Shown here piece by piece: positions 44,496-53,108 of a stretch of DNA of 64,000 bases. The stretch is taken from contig JBDUXZ010000005.1 of NCBI GenBank assembly GCA_039944855.1, forward strand, positions 124,001 to 188,000. The letters run 5' to 3'. Source of the DNA: Rhodothermales bacterium (GTDB lineage: Bacteria; Bacteroidota; Rhodothermia; Rhodothermales; JANQRZ01). Numbering within the stretch: the stretch's first letter is position 1; each line of letters opens with the position of its first letter. The notes below the pieces were generated by a model, which was given only the letters and a program-made list of their open reading frames with translations, was not told the origin of the DNA and searched no databases. The position numbers and the translations under genes are program-made.

Positions 44496-45944
44496 ATGCC
44501 CACTCGCCCGCCCCTGCGTTACCGCGACGTCCGCGAAGACCACGACCTCCTCATCGCTCTCCACGAACCCGACGCCCGCGTCCAGCACGTCCCCGAGGCC
44601 GTCATTCAGGACATCTGGCGCTGCCTCCGCTTCAACCACGCCGCCCTCACCACGGCGACCGGCGAGGCCGTCGAGGTCTGGCACCCCGGTGCGCTGAACA
44701 CCGACGCCGGCCCCGACTTCGCCGACGCCCGCATCTGCATCGACGGGCTCTTCTGGTCCGGCGACGTGGAGATCCACCGGACCTCGGGCGAGTGGATCGA
44801 GCACCGCCACGACGAAGACCCGCGCTATGACCGCGTCGTGCTCCACGTCACGCTCGTCGCCGACCGCCACACGGGCGAACTCCGCCGCAGCGACGGCACC
44901 GTGCTGCCGGAGATCGTGCTCTACCCTCACCTGCACGATGGGCTCCGGACGCTGCTCCACCGGTTTTACGCGACGCCGAAGCCGGATTTCTTCTGCGCGG
45001 CGCACTGGGCCGAGGTGCCCGACACCCTCCGCCGCGCCCTGATCCAATCGCTCGGGCGTGAGCGGATCGGTCAGCGGAGAGACGCCCTCGCCGCCGCGTT
45101 CCTCACCGCGCCCGACCTCGACACGCTGCTCTTCGAACGTGTGCTCCGCGCCCTCGGCTACGCCAAAAATGCCGAGCCGATGGAAGCCCTCGCCCGCGCC
45201 GTCGGGCTCGACCGCCTCCGGCGCCTCACCGACCGGCGCGACGTCGAAGCCCTGTTGCTCGGCGCGGCCGGACTCCTCGCGACGCCACGCGACCTCCTCG
45301 GCGCCGACCGCGCTACCGCCGACTACGCCGTCGATCTCCGCGACCGGTTCGACCGACTGAACGCGATTGAGCCCATCCGCACGCTGAGTCCGACGATGTG
45401 GAAACGGGCACGGCTCCGCGCAAGCAGCTTACCCGTTCGCCGCATCGCGCAGGCCGCCGCACTCGTCGCTGGGGGCGGGGTTCTCCACCACGACGCCGTG
45501 TTGACCCTCGTGCAGGCGACGATGTCGGAGCAGCCGTTGGCAGCGCTGCGGGCCCTGTTCACTGAAGCCGAGCCGTCGCCATTCTGGGAGACGCACCTCC
45601 GGCTCGACCGCCCGTGCAAGCCGGGCTCGGCCCGCATCGGCCGGAGCCACGCCGATGGCATCCTCCTCAACGCCGTGCTGCCCGGCCTCCTCCTGCACGC
45701 AGAGCAAACGGCCGACACGCCACTAGAAACGCGCGTGCTCGACCTCTTCGAGCAGCTACCAGCCGCGACCGACACGGTTACGCGCCGCTTCGAACGCCAC
45801 GGCACCGTGCCTGCGAACGGGCTCGAAGCGCAGGGCCTCCACCAACTCTACCGGACGCGGTGCATCGAGGGCCGATGTCTGGCGTGTCCCGCCGGCCAGC
45901 ACGTTCTCGGCGGCCGCCGGCCGCCGGAGATCGGCGTCGCGTGA
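44496..45944 (+). CDS. DUF2851 family protein
   Basis: The product is 482 residues from the ATG at 44496. DUF2851 features are visible: EAVIQDIWRCLRFNH, VEVWHPGALNTDAGPDFADARI, SGDVEIHRTSGEWIEHRH and YDRVVLHVTLVAD. A C-terminal CIEGRCLACPAG cluster, with three Cys, is also typical. The acidic-histidine pattern (GPDF, EIH, W..H.H) recalls a nuclease-like active site, but no activity is established. The family is mainly from Bacteroidota. It follows pyrF by 69 bases. Confidence 0.85.
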   Translation: MPTRPPLRYRDVREDHDLLIALHEPDARVQHVPEAVIQDIWRCLRFNHAALTTATGEAVEVWHPGALNTDAGPDFADARICIDGLFWSGDVEIHRTSGEWIEHRHDEDPRYDRVVLHVTLVADRHTGELRRSDGTVLPEIVLYPHLHDGLRTLLHRFYATPKPDFFCAAHWAEVPDTLRRALIQSLGRERIGQRRDALAAAFLTAPDLDTLLFERVLRALGYAKNAEPMEALARAVGLDRLRRLTDRRDVEALLLGAAGLLATPRDLLGADRATADYAVDLRDRFDRLNAIEPIRTLSPTMWKRARLRASSLPVRRIAQAAALVAGGGVLHHDAVLTLVQATMSEQPLAALRALFTEAEPSPFWETHLRLDRPCKPGSARIGRSHADGILLNAVLPGLLLHAEQTADTPLETRVLDLFEQLPAATDTVTRRFERHGTVPANGLEAQGLHQLYRTRCIEGRCLACPAGQHVLGGRRPPEIGVA

Positions 45945-46003
45945 GGACGGGACAGGCGCTACCTTCTGCGTTCCTGTCCCGAACCGTCCGACTCCGCCCC
46001 GCC

Positions 46004-46300
46004 GTGCTGATCCGCACCGTCCGCATGACCTTCCGCCCCGACGCCCTCGCTGACTTCCTTGCGATGTTCGAGGCCGTCTCGCCCACGATCCGCAACTTCG
46101 ACGGCTGTCGGCATCTGGAGCTGTGGGAGGATGCGCGCTACCCGAACATCCTCACCACGTACAGCCACTGGGACAGCGACGCCGCGCTCGACGCCTACCG
46201 CCACAGCGAGTTCTTCCGCACGACGTGGGCGCAGACGAAGCGGTGGTTCGCCGCCCCGACCGTCGCCCACAGCCAGAGCGTCCGCATCGGACCGGTTTAA
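46004..46300 (+). CDS. ABM-domain (antibiotic biosynthesis monooxygenase-like) protein
   Basis: The product is 98 residues from a GTG at 46004 (an ATG at 46025 is the alternative). LIRTVRMTFRPDALADFLAMF, then GCRHLELWED, then TTYSHWDSDAALDAYRHSEFF follows the dimeric alpha-beta barrel (ABM) pattern. Small ABM proteins include heme-degrading and quinone-modifying enzymes, but also many with unknown roles. No specific catalytic residue can be assigned. It follows the DUF2851 gene after 59 bases. A palindromic repeat lies downstream. Confidence 0.82.
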   Translation: MLIRTVRMTFRPDALADFLAMFEAVSPTIRNFDGCRHLELWEDARYPNILTTYSHWDSDAALDAYRHSEFFRTTWAQTKRWFAAPTVAHSQSVRIGPV

Positions 46301-46328
46301 GTACCTCTTTCAACTCCCCCACCATGTG

Positions 46329-46397
46329 ATTGCGAGGAGCGCAGCGACGTGGCAATCTCCTCCATCCTGTGGAGATTGCTTCGCTCCGCTCGCAATG
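46329..46397. repeat. intergenic palindromic repeat, family B, copy 1
   Basis: Outer arms ATTGCGAG...CTCGCAAT and perfect inner 9-bp arms GCAATCTCC (46352-46360) / GGAGATTGC (46371-46379). It lies between two convergent genes, where the hairpin could stop transcription from both sides. Confidence 0.85.
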
Positions 46398-46422
46398 ACA
46401 AATCAGGGTTTCGTGGAGCATT

Positions 46423-48438
46423 CTAAAGCGCCAGCTTGACGCCTGCCTGCACCTCGCGGCCCGGCCCGGGCAGCCCGAGTTGGGGGAGCACGACCGAGTC
46501 GGCGACGTTGTTGACGCGGGCGAAGAGTTCGGCCGACACGGCGTGCACGGCGAAGCGATAGCCGGCCCGGAGGTGGAGCACGAGCGCCGGGTCGAGGCGG
46601 GCGAACGAGCCGGGGGCGTCGGGCGAAAAGGCGACGCCGGTGTACACAGCTTCGGCCGTCGCGTTCGGGCCGAGGCCGGGGTTGTACGTCGCGGCGAGAC
46701 GACCTATGACGTCAGGCTTCTCGGAGAGGCGGACCGCGTTCCCGTCGCCGTCGAGCCCACGGAGGCGGAGCAGCGTGAGGTGTCCGTCGAGGCGAACGCG
46801 CGGGAACGGGCGCACGGCCCCGGCCAGTTCGAGGCCGTAGATGCGGCTCCCACTGAGGTTGACGCGCTGCCGCCGCCCGTCGTTCAGCCGCCGCTGATCG
46901 ATCGTATCGTCGGTGCGGTTCAGGAAAAGGGTCGCTTCGCCGGAGAGCGCATCACCGCTCCGCCGCACGCCGACTTCGGCAAGCAGGGACGATTCGGGCT
47001 TCAGGTCGGGGTTGACGAGGAACCGGTCGAGCGCTTCGCCGAAGAGTTCGCGCAGCGTCGGAAATCGCGTTTTGCGGCCGGCGGCTACGTTGAGCGCCCA
47101 CGTCGCATCGAGCCGATAGACGCCACCGGCCGTGACGCCGTAGTCGACGAACGGGTCACGGGCCGGCTTATCGCCCGTCTCCGGTGCCGTGAGCGCGTCG
47201 AGGCTGAGCCCGGCTGTGAACGTGAGCGGGGCGACGGGCGACGCCTCGGCTTCGAGCCCGATGCTGTAGAGTCCCTGTCGATAGGTCAACGGCGGGTCTG
47301 CGCTCCGCTGCCCGTCCTCCACTGCCGTTTCCCGCAGCCGATGCGTCGATGCGAGGGCATTGAGCCCGAGCCGGAGCGTGACCGGCGAGAACCGGTGTTC
47401 GACGATGGCGCGACCCCCGAGGGTCCGGTCCTCGTCGTCCTGCTCGCCTTCGAGCCGGTCGTAGGCGACGCCATCGTACTCGGCGATCGTCTGTGCGAAC
47501 CGGCTGCCCCAGAGCGCGCCCCGCAGCGTCGTCGCCTCGCCGAGCCCGGCCTCGCCGCTGAGGATGAGCATCGACAACCGCCACAGCGGGTAGCGCCAGA
47601 AACGGACGGGCTCCACGGCCGGATCGAGGTGCCCCTCGGGCGCGACCCCTTGCTCACCGTCGACGTGGAGTGCGGAGAGCCCGACGCGAGAGCGGACGCC
47701 GAGATCGACGGCGACGCGGCCGAAGCCGTGCAGAAGGCGCCGGTCCGTGTTCGTGCGGAGGCGATCGGAGGATTGGTTGAACGAGAGCCCGGCTTCAGCG
47801 AAATCGCCGGGGACGGAGAGCCCGTCGCGCTGTGCGTAGCCCGCCGAGCCCACGTACGACACCGTGCCGCGGCGCCCGAGGTGCGTCACCACGCTCTGGG
47901 CGAACGCCGACGTCCCACCCTGCGCCGTCGCCTCGGTGAACGCGCCGTCGCCGTCGAGCCCGCGCGACGTGAGGTTGACGGCGCCGCCTAGCACGTTCGC
48001 GCCCCACAGCACGGACGGCACGCCCTTCGCCACCGTCACGCCGCCGACGACGCTGCTCGGCACGAGCCCGAGGTCGATCCGGTTGTCCCATGGGATGTTG
48101 AGGAGGGCGCCGTCGAAGAAGAGCGCGACCTGCCGCTCGCCGGCGCCGCGGAGATAGACGAGGGATTCGCCGCGCGAGTTCGTCTGCACGTGGGCGGCTG
48201 GGATGAGTCGCGCCGCCTGCGCCACGCCCACGGCGTCGAGCCGGTCCACGGCCGCGAGCGGGATGCGCTGGAGCGTCGACGGCGCCACGCGCTCGCCCGA
48301 CCCCGTGCCGACCACGACTTCGCCGAGGTCGTACTCCCGCAGCGAATCTGCCGGGGCCTGCGCCGCACAGACTCCCGCGCCGCCGAGCATCGCCCATGCC
48401 ATAGCCATCAGCCGCCAGAAACGTGAAATGTGCAGCAT
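46423..48438 (-). CDS. TonB-dependent outer-membrane receptor
   Basis: The product is 671 residues from the ATG at 48438, giving a signal peptide (LMAMAWAMLGGAGVCAAQA). The plug domain follows: EYDLGEVVVGTGSGERVAPSTL near the N terminus, then VYLRGAGERQVALFFDGALL, DLGLVPSSVVGGVTVAKG and WGANVLGGAVNLTSRG. The rest alternates as barrel strands and ends in LGLPGPGREVQAGVKLAL, a terminal strand. The substrate cannot be read directly. A cobalamin or siderophore role is possible because an ABC ATPase and a cobalamin adenosyltransferase lie 5 kb away, but they are not in its operon. Confidence 0.92.
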   Translation of the reverse strand: MLHISRFWRLMAMAWAMLGGAGVCAAQAPADSLREYDLGEVVVGTGSGERVAPSTLQRIPLAAVDRLDAVGVAQAARLIPAAHVQTNSRGESLVYLRGAGERQVALFFDGALLNIPWDNRIDLGLVPSSVVGGVTVAKGVPSVLWGANVLGGAVNLTSRGLDGDGAFTEATAQGGTSAFAQSVVTHLGRRGTVSYVGSAGYAQRDGLSVPGDFAEAGLSFNQSSDRLRTNTDRRLLHGFGRVAVDLGVRSRVGLSALHVDGEQGVAPEGHLDPAVEPVRFWRYPLWRLSMLILSGEAGLGEATTLRGALWGSRFAQTIAEYDGVAYDRLEGEQDDEDRTLGGRAIVEHRFSPVTLRLGLNALASTHRLRETAVEDGQRSADPPLTYRQGLYSIGLEAEASPVAPLTFTAGLSLDALTAPETGDKPARDPFVDYGVTAGGVYRLDATWALNVAAGRKTRFPTLRELFGEALDRFLVNPDLKPESSLLAEVGVRRSGDALSGEATLFLNRTDDTIDQRRLNDGRRQRVNLSGSRIYGLELAGAVRPFPRVRLDGHLTLLRLRGLDGDGNAVRLSEKPDVIGRLAATYNPGLGPNATAEAVYTGVAFSPDAPGSFARLDPALVLHLRAGYRFAVHAVSAELFARVNNVADSVVLPQLGLPGPGREVQAGVKLAL

Positions 48439-48491
48439 CAAAAGCGAGAAGGCACGTGAACCGAATCCAGCGAGAGGAGCGGGATCGCGTC

Positions 48492-48538
48492 CCTCCCCCT
48501 CGGAGGGGGAGGACAGGTGGGGGTCCGCCACCGGCGGA
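48492..48538. repeat. two short hairpins (C/G-tract type)
   Basis: A 9-bp stem (CCTCCCCCT/AGGGGGAGG, loop CGG) at 48492-48512 is followed by a 6-bp stem TCCGCC/GGCGGA at 48524-48538. They lie in the 5' leader region of the TonB receptor gene. Confidence 0.65.
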
Positions 48539-48692
48539 GGCAGCGGCGGAAGCAGCGGAGCGGGCTCCCCCATGCGTCGCAACCCTCTGCTCGCCTCGCA
48601 AGCGAGAGCCGAAAAGGTACGCCCGGCCCTTCGCGGGTTGAAATTGAAGACGGCCGGCTCCCCAAGGCGAGGGCACACTACGATCCGACGTC

Positions 48693-48802
48693 GCCCGGCG
48701 GTGAACCATCGGGCTTACAGGTAAAGGACGCTGAAGCGCCCTACCGTCTCGTCGCCAGCCCCAGCGGGGCTTCGGCTGTGAGCCGGGGATGCGCGCCCCG
48801 GC
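48693..48802. repeat. array of four consecutive hairpins
   Basis: Four stem-loops in 110 bases: GCCCG/CGGGC (48693-48714), GGACGCT/AGCGCCC with one mismatch (48726-48741), AGCCCC/GGGGCT (48757-48771) and GCCGGGG/CCCCGGC (48782-48802). The sequence looks like a composite dispersed repeat and not like coding DNA. Confidence 0.65.
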
Positions 48803-48940
48803 GTGGTCATGGGCGCGTGGCGGGCGATCGCTCTGACTAGCTCCCGTTCAGAACAATTCTGCCGCCGGTGATCGCGTTCTGCTTGCATCCCAGGCCTCGT
48901 CTCTGTTGTATGTTCGAGCCCGCCCTTCGCCCGGTCCGCC

Positions 48941-51900
48941 ATGAGTGAGCACAGCCGACAACTTCTCGACGCCCTTCGCCTCCGTCTGCACCGCGCCCGC
49001 CAGCGCGTGCTCTCCGCGGAGCTGCTGTTCGGGCTCGTGCTCACGCTCGGCGTGCTCGCCGCGGCGCTCGGACTCGGCGCCGCACTCGAAGCCGGGCTGT
49101 GGATGGGGACGGCGGCGCGCCTGCTGTTCTTCGTCGCGTTCCTCCTCGCCGCCGCCGGGCTCGTCGGCTACCTCGTCGTCCGCCCCGTGCTCCGGTATTT
49201 CGGCGTGCTGCCGGGGCTCGACGACCAATCGCTCGCCGCGACGATCGGGCGGCGCTTCCCCGCCGTGTCGGACCGGCTAGTGAACCTCCTCGACCTCGCC
49301 GACGGCCGCGCCTCCGACTCGCCGAGCGCACTCCTCGACGGGGCCGTGCAGATGCTCGGGCGCGAGATCGAGCCCGTCCCGTTCGAGCGCGTCGAGGATC
49401 TCCGGCCCGCGAAGCAGACCGCTCCGTTCGCGGCCGTGCCGCTGATGGGCCTCCTCCTCTTCGGCGTCTTCGCCCCCGCAGCATTCACGGGGGCCGTCCA
49501 CCGCCTGTTCTCCCCGACCGAGACGTTCGCGCCGCCCGCACCGTTCAGCCTCGTCGTCACGCCCGGCGATGTCGAACTCGTGCGCGGCGAAGACCTCGCC
49601 ATCGAGATCGCCTTGCGCGGGCGGGCGCTGCCGCGTCAGGCCACGCTCCTCCTCGGCCGCGCCGACGAAGAGCGTACCGACCCCGTCCGCCTCATCGCCG
49701 ACTCGACGGGGGGCTTCCGTCACGTCGTCACGAACGTCCGCGAGACGCTCCGCTACCGCATCGAGGCCGAGGGCGTGCGGACCGATTGGTTCACGGCGTC
49801 GGTCGTCGCGCGGCCGACGGTGCAGCGGTTCCAGGTCGCCGTCCGGCCCCCGACGTACACCCGCCTCCCGCCGCAGCAGCTCGACCCGAACGTGGGCGAC
49901 GTGACCGGCCTCCCCGGCACCGTCGTGACCGTCCTCGCCGAGATCGGCGGCGTCGCTGTGGACTCGGCGCGCGTCGTGTTCGACGACGGGACGAGCACGC
50001 GGCTCGACGTATCGGGCGAGCGAGCACGGGGCGAGTTCACGCTCCGCCGCGAGGGGACGTACCGCCTCGTCCTCCACGGCGAGAACGGCTTCGAGAACGC
50101 CGACCCCATCGTCTACACGCTCCAGACGCTGAGCGACGCCGCGCCGCAGATCCGCCTCACCGCGCCCGGCGCCGACGACGCCCTCACCGACGCCCTCCGC
50201 ACGACCGTCGCCGTCCGCATCACCGACGACTTCGGCTTCGCCCGCCTCCGCCTCTTCTGGCGCCTCGCAGACAGCGACGACGCCGCGTTCGCCCCCATCG
50301 ACCTCCCGCTCTCGAACCCGCGCCTGCTCGATCAGGATGTCGCCCACGACTGGCTCCTCCGCTCGACCGGCCGCGCCCTCACGCCCGGCGACGTCGTCGA
50401 GTACTACGTGCAGGTGTGGGACAACGACGCCGTCGCCGGCTACAAATCGGCCCGCACACCGACGTACACCCTCCGCTTCCCCTCCCTCACCGAGCAGTAC
50501 GAGCAGCTCGACGAGGCCGGCGACGAGGCCGAGCGCGGACTCGAAGAGATGCTGCAAGACGAGGACGAGACGCGCGAGCAGTTCGAGCAGCTCCGCGACG
50601 AGCTCCGCCGCAAGCAGGACACCGACTGGGAGGACCGCCGCCAGCTCGAAAACCTCATGGAGCGGCAGCAGGCCCTCGAACAGCAGGTCGAGCAGGGCGC
50701 GCAACAGATGGAAGAGATGCTGGAGCAGATGCGCGAGAACGACCTCGTCTCTGAGGAGACGATGCGGCAGTACGAAGAGCTCCAGCGTGTGATGGAGGAG
50801 ATCGCCACGCCCGAGCTGATGGAGGCGCTGCAAAAGCTGCAGGAGGCGATGGAGAACCTCGACCTCCCGCAGATGATGGAGGCGATGGAGGAGTTCGAGT
50901 TCAACGAGGAGCAGTTCCGCGAGCGGATGGAGCGCGCGCTCGAGCTGTTCGAAAAGATGAAGGCCGCGCAGAAGCTCGACGAGGCGGCGAAGCGCGCCGA
51001 GTCGCTCGCCGAGCAGGAGCAGGCGTTGCAGGAGCAGACCGAAGAGCTAGAGGAGCAGCAGGAGTCCGGCGAGCTCAGCGACGAGGAAGCGCAGGCCGAG
51101 CAGGACCGGCTCGCCGAGGAGCAGCAACGGGCGAAGGAGGAAGCCGAGGCGCTGGAGCAACTCATGAAAGAGCTGCAGGAGCAGATGGAAGGGATGCAGG
51201 GCGCGCCGCAGGACCAGATGCAGCAGATGCAGGAGCAGATGGAGTCGATGCCCGAGCAGATGCAGGAGAACAGCGAGCAGCTCCAGCAGAACCAGTTGCA
51301 GGACGCGCAGCAGGGCCAGCAGGAGATGCAGCAGCAGCTCAAGCAGATGTCGCAGCAGATGATGCAGATGGGCCAGCAGATGCAGCAGCAGAAGAAGAGC
51401 GCGAACCTCTCCGGCCTCCGCCGCGCCCTCGACGACGTGCTGACGCTCTCGTACGAGCAGGAAACCCTCCGCAGCACGACGACCCAGCAGTCGCAGGACA
51501 GCCCCGCGCTCCGGCCGACCGCCGCGCAACAGGTCGAGCTCTCGGCCGGGCTCGCCACCGTCAGCGACTCGCTCCGCAGCCTCGCCCGCGAGGTCCCGCA
51601 GATGGACATCGAGATCCAGCGGCGCACCGGCGAGGCCCTCCGCGAGATGGGCCAGTCCGTCTCCGAGCTCGCCGAGCGCCGCGTGCCGCAGGCCGCCGGC
51701 CACCAGAAGGCGTCGATGACGCACCTCAACGACCTCGCCCTGCTGCTCTCGGACCTCATGGACCAGATGCAGAACCCCTCCTCCGGCTCGGGCCAGGGCA
51801 CGCCGTCGATGCAGCAGATGATGCAGCAGCTCCAGCAGATGAGCGGCCAGCAGCAGCAGCTCAACCAGCAGCTCCAGCAGATGCTCAACGACATGCAGGG

Positions 51901-52354
51901 CCAGCGGCTCTCGCAGGACCAGCAGGGCCGGATGCAGCAGATGCGCCAGCAACAGGAGGCGCTCCGTCAGCAACTCGAAGAGATGGCGCGCAGCGGAGAG
52001 CTCGACGCCGGAACGAAGAGCCAGCTCCGCCGGATCGCCGAGGAGATGGAAGAAGTCGCGCGGCAGCTCGACGGCGGGCGGATCTCGCGGGAGACGCGCG
52101 AGCGCCAGCAGAACATTCTCACCCGCCTCCTCGAAGCCCGCGAGTCGATCAACCAGCGCGGCAAGAAGCCCGAACGCGAGAGCCAGACCGGCGACGACCG
52201 CCCGCAGTCCGCCCCCGGCGAGCTACCGCCGACGGACGAAGTCGACCGCCTCCGCCGCGACCTCATCCGCGCGCTCGAAAGCGGCTACGCACCCGACTAC
52301 CAGGAGCTCATCAAGCGCTACTTCGAACTCCTGCAGCAGCGGAACGGCTCGTGA
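48941..52354 (+). CDS. DUF4175-like membrane protein with long Gln/Met-rich coiled coil
   Basis: The product is 1137 residues. Three hydrophobic segments lie near residues 25-48, 56-82 and 160-176. A beta-rich, probably periplasmic region (about 190-510) contains phrases such as RPPTYTRLPPQQLDPNVGDV. From about 515 to the end it is charged coiled coil, with Gln/Met-rich tracts at roughly 740-820 and 950-1010 (for example QQMMQMGQQMQQQKKS). This layout matches the DUF4175 family of Bacteroidota and Alphaproteobacteria, whose function is unknown. A membrane-anchored scaffold is the likeliest role. Confidence 0.82.
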   Translation: MSEHSRQLLDALRLRLHRARQRVLSAELLFGLVLTLGVLAAALGLGAALEAGLWMGTAARLLFFVAFLLAAAGLVGYLVVRPVLRYFGVLPGLDDQSLAATIGRRFPAVSDRLVNLLDLADGRASDSPSALLDGAVQMLGREIEPVPFERVEDLRPAKQTAPFAAVPLMGLLLFGVFAPAAFTGAVHRLFSPTETFAPPAPFSLVVTPGDVELVRGEDLAIEIALRGRALPRQATLLLGRADEERTDPVRLIADSTGGFRHVVTNVRETLRYRIEAEGVRTDWFTASVVARPTVQRFQVAVRPPTYTRLPPQQLDPNVGDVTGLPGTVVTVLAEIGGVAVDSARVVFDDGTSTRLDVSGERARGEFTLRREGTYRLVLHGENGFENADPIVYTLQTLSDAAPQIRLTAPGADDALTDALRTTVAVRITDDFGFARLRLFWRLADSDDAAFAPIDLPLSNPRLLDQDVAHDWLLRSTGRALTPGDVVEYYVQVWDNDAVAGYKSARTPTYTLRFPSLTEQYEQLDEAGDEAERGLEEMLQDEDETREQFEQLRDELRRKQDTDWEDRRQLENLMERQQALEQQVEQGAQQMEEMLEQMRENDLVSEETMRQYEELQRVMEEIATPELMEALQKLQEAMENLDLPQMMEAMEEFEFNEEQFRERMERALELFEKMKAAQKLDEAAKRAESLAEQEQALQEQTEELEEQQESGELSDEEAQAEQDRLAEEQQRAKEEAEALEQLMKELQEQMEGMQGAPQDQMQQMQEQMESMPEQMQENSEQLQQNQLQDAQQGQQEMQQQLKQMSQQMMQMGQQMQQQKKSANLSGLRRALDDVLTLSYEQETLRSTTTQQSQDSPALRPTAAQQVELSAGLATVSDSLRSLAREVPQMDIEIQRRTGEALREMGQSVSELAERRVPQAAGHQKASMTHLNDLALLLSDLMDQMQNPSSGSGQGTPSMQQMMQQLQQMSGQQQQLNQQLQQMLNDMQGQRLSQDQQGRMQQMRQQQEALRQQLEEMARSGELDAGTKSQLRRIAEEMEEVARQLDGGRISRETRERQQNILTRLLEARESINQRGKKPERESQTGDDRPQSAPGELPPTDEVDRLRRDLIRALESGYAPDYQELIKRYFELLQQRNGS

Positions 52355-52381
52355 CGGAATCACGCCGCCGCGCTTGCGGCT

Positions 52382-52478
52382 GCCACGTCATGACGTGGCG
52401 AGGTGGGCAGACACGTGGGTCTGCCCCTACGTTCGTGGAAAACCGACGCGCCGTAGGGGCGACCCCATGGGGTCGCCC
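52382..52478. repeat. palindrome cluster, family D
   Basis: Three palindromes lie in 97 bases between convergent genes: a perfect 18-bp one (GCCACGTCATGACGTGGC, 52382-52399), an 8-bp stem GGGCAGAC/GTCTGCCC (52405-52426) and a perfect 22-bp palindrome at 52457-52478 centred on CCCATGGG. The arms GCCCCTACG (52423-52431) and CGTAGGGGC (52452-52460) also pair, joining the last two units into one larger inverted repeat. Confidence 0.85.
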
Positions 52479-52532
52479 TGTCAGGATCGGCCCTTACGTA
52501 CCCGCTGACCTGCCGCGCTCCTCCCCTCTCGC

Positions 52533-53027
52533 TTACCGCACCTCAATGTCGCCGTACGACACGATCCGGCTGTCCGTCGTAAAGATGCGGATGCGGAAGA
52601 GCCGGGCGGCATCGCCCCCGGTTTGCCTCAGGAGCGTCGGGCTGAACGTGAGCGTGTAAAACGGACCGTTCCCGTCGTCGCGGTCGAGTTCGACGAATTG
52701 GCGGGGGTTCGTGTCGGTGAACCCCGTCGCCCGCACGCCGCCGGTGAGCGCGTCGTCAAACGTGTCCTGCACGACGATCGTGACGAGACCGTTGCGGTCG
52801 ACCGGGTTCGGTGAGGCCGGGACGACCTCGACGCTGCCCTGAAAGGCGGGCGCGACACGCCAATCGTCGGGGTCGGACTCGCCGAGGATCTCGCCGGAAG
52901 CGCTCGTCCGCGTAATCCCCGACGGCGAGAGCTGCGATTCGAGGAAGAACTCGTCCTGCCCGGCGTTCGTGTCGCAGGCGGGCAGGAGGCAGAGGCAAAC
53001 GGAGGCGAGGAGCAGCGTTCGTATCAT
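52533..53027 (-). CDS. lipoprotein with a single beta domain
   Basis: The product is 164 residues from the ATG at 53027. The lipobox is CLCLLPACDT (Cys 18). The mature part contains VEVVPASPNPVDRNGLVTIVV, reminiscent of the start of a T9SS-like or FlgD-like beta-sandwich, and ends RIVSYGDIEVR. The domain is not at the C terminus of a long cargo protein, so T9SS sorting is not claimed. No family is recognised. It is convergent with the DUF4175-like gene and divergent from the ABC ATPase gene. Confidence 0.65.
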   Translation of the reverse strand: MIRTLLLASVCLCLLPACDTNAGQDEFFLESQLSPSGITRTSASGEILGESDPDDWRVAPAFQGSVEVVPASPNPVDRNGLVTIVVQDTFDDALTGGVRATGFTDTNPRQFVELDRDDGNGPFYTLTFSPTLLRQTGGDAARLFRIRIFTTDSRIVSYGDIEVR

Positions 53028-53108
53028 GGAGCGAATCCAGTTCTGATCTGTGCAGCGGAGTCCACAAGGGCGCCCCTCGCCGGGTTCCCTCCGCCCCGAT
53101 CCCGCCTC

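Larger units (their letters stand above)
48439..48940. other. 502-base divergent gap with a series of hairpins
   Basis: This gap separates the TonB receptor and the DUF4175-like gene. It holds two short hairpins at 48492-48538 and a row of four hairpins at 48693-48802 (both listed). A possible promoter for the plus-strand gene is TTGCAT (48883) with TATGTT (48909), at a rather long 20-base spacing. I looked for a cobalamin riboswitch on both strands and did not find its conserved boxes. Confidence 0.5.

Noticed and set aside
48439-48940. Possible cobalamin riboswitch before the TonB receptor
   Set aside because: I read both strands for the conserved GCCACTG box, the GGGAA...GGTG...AATCC core and the AGCCAGGAGACC end. 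Only stray similarities such as CTGTAAGCCCG were found, without the rest.
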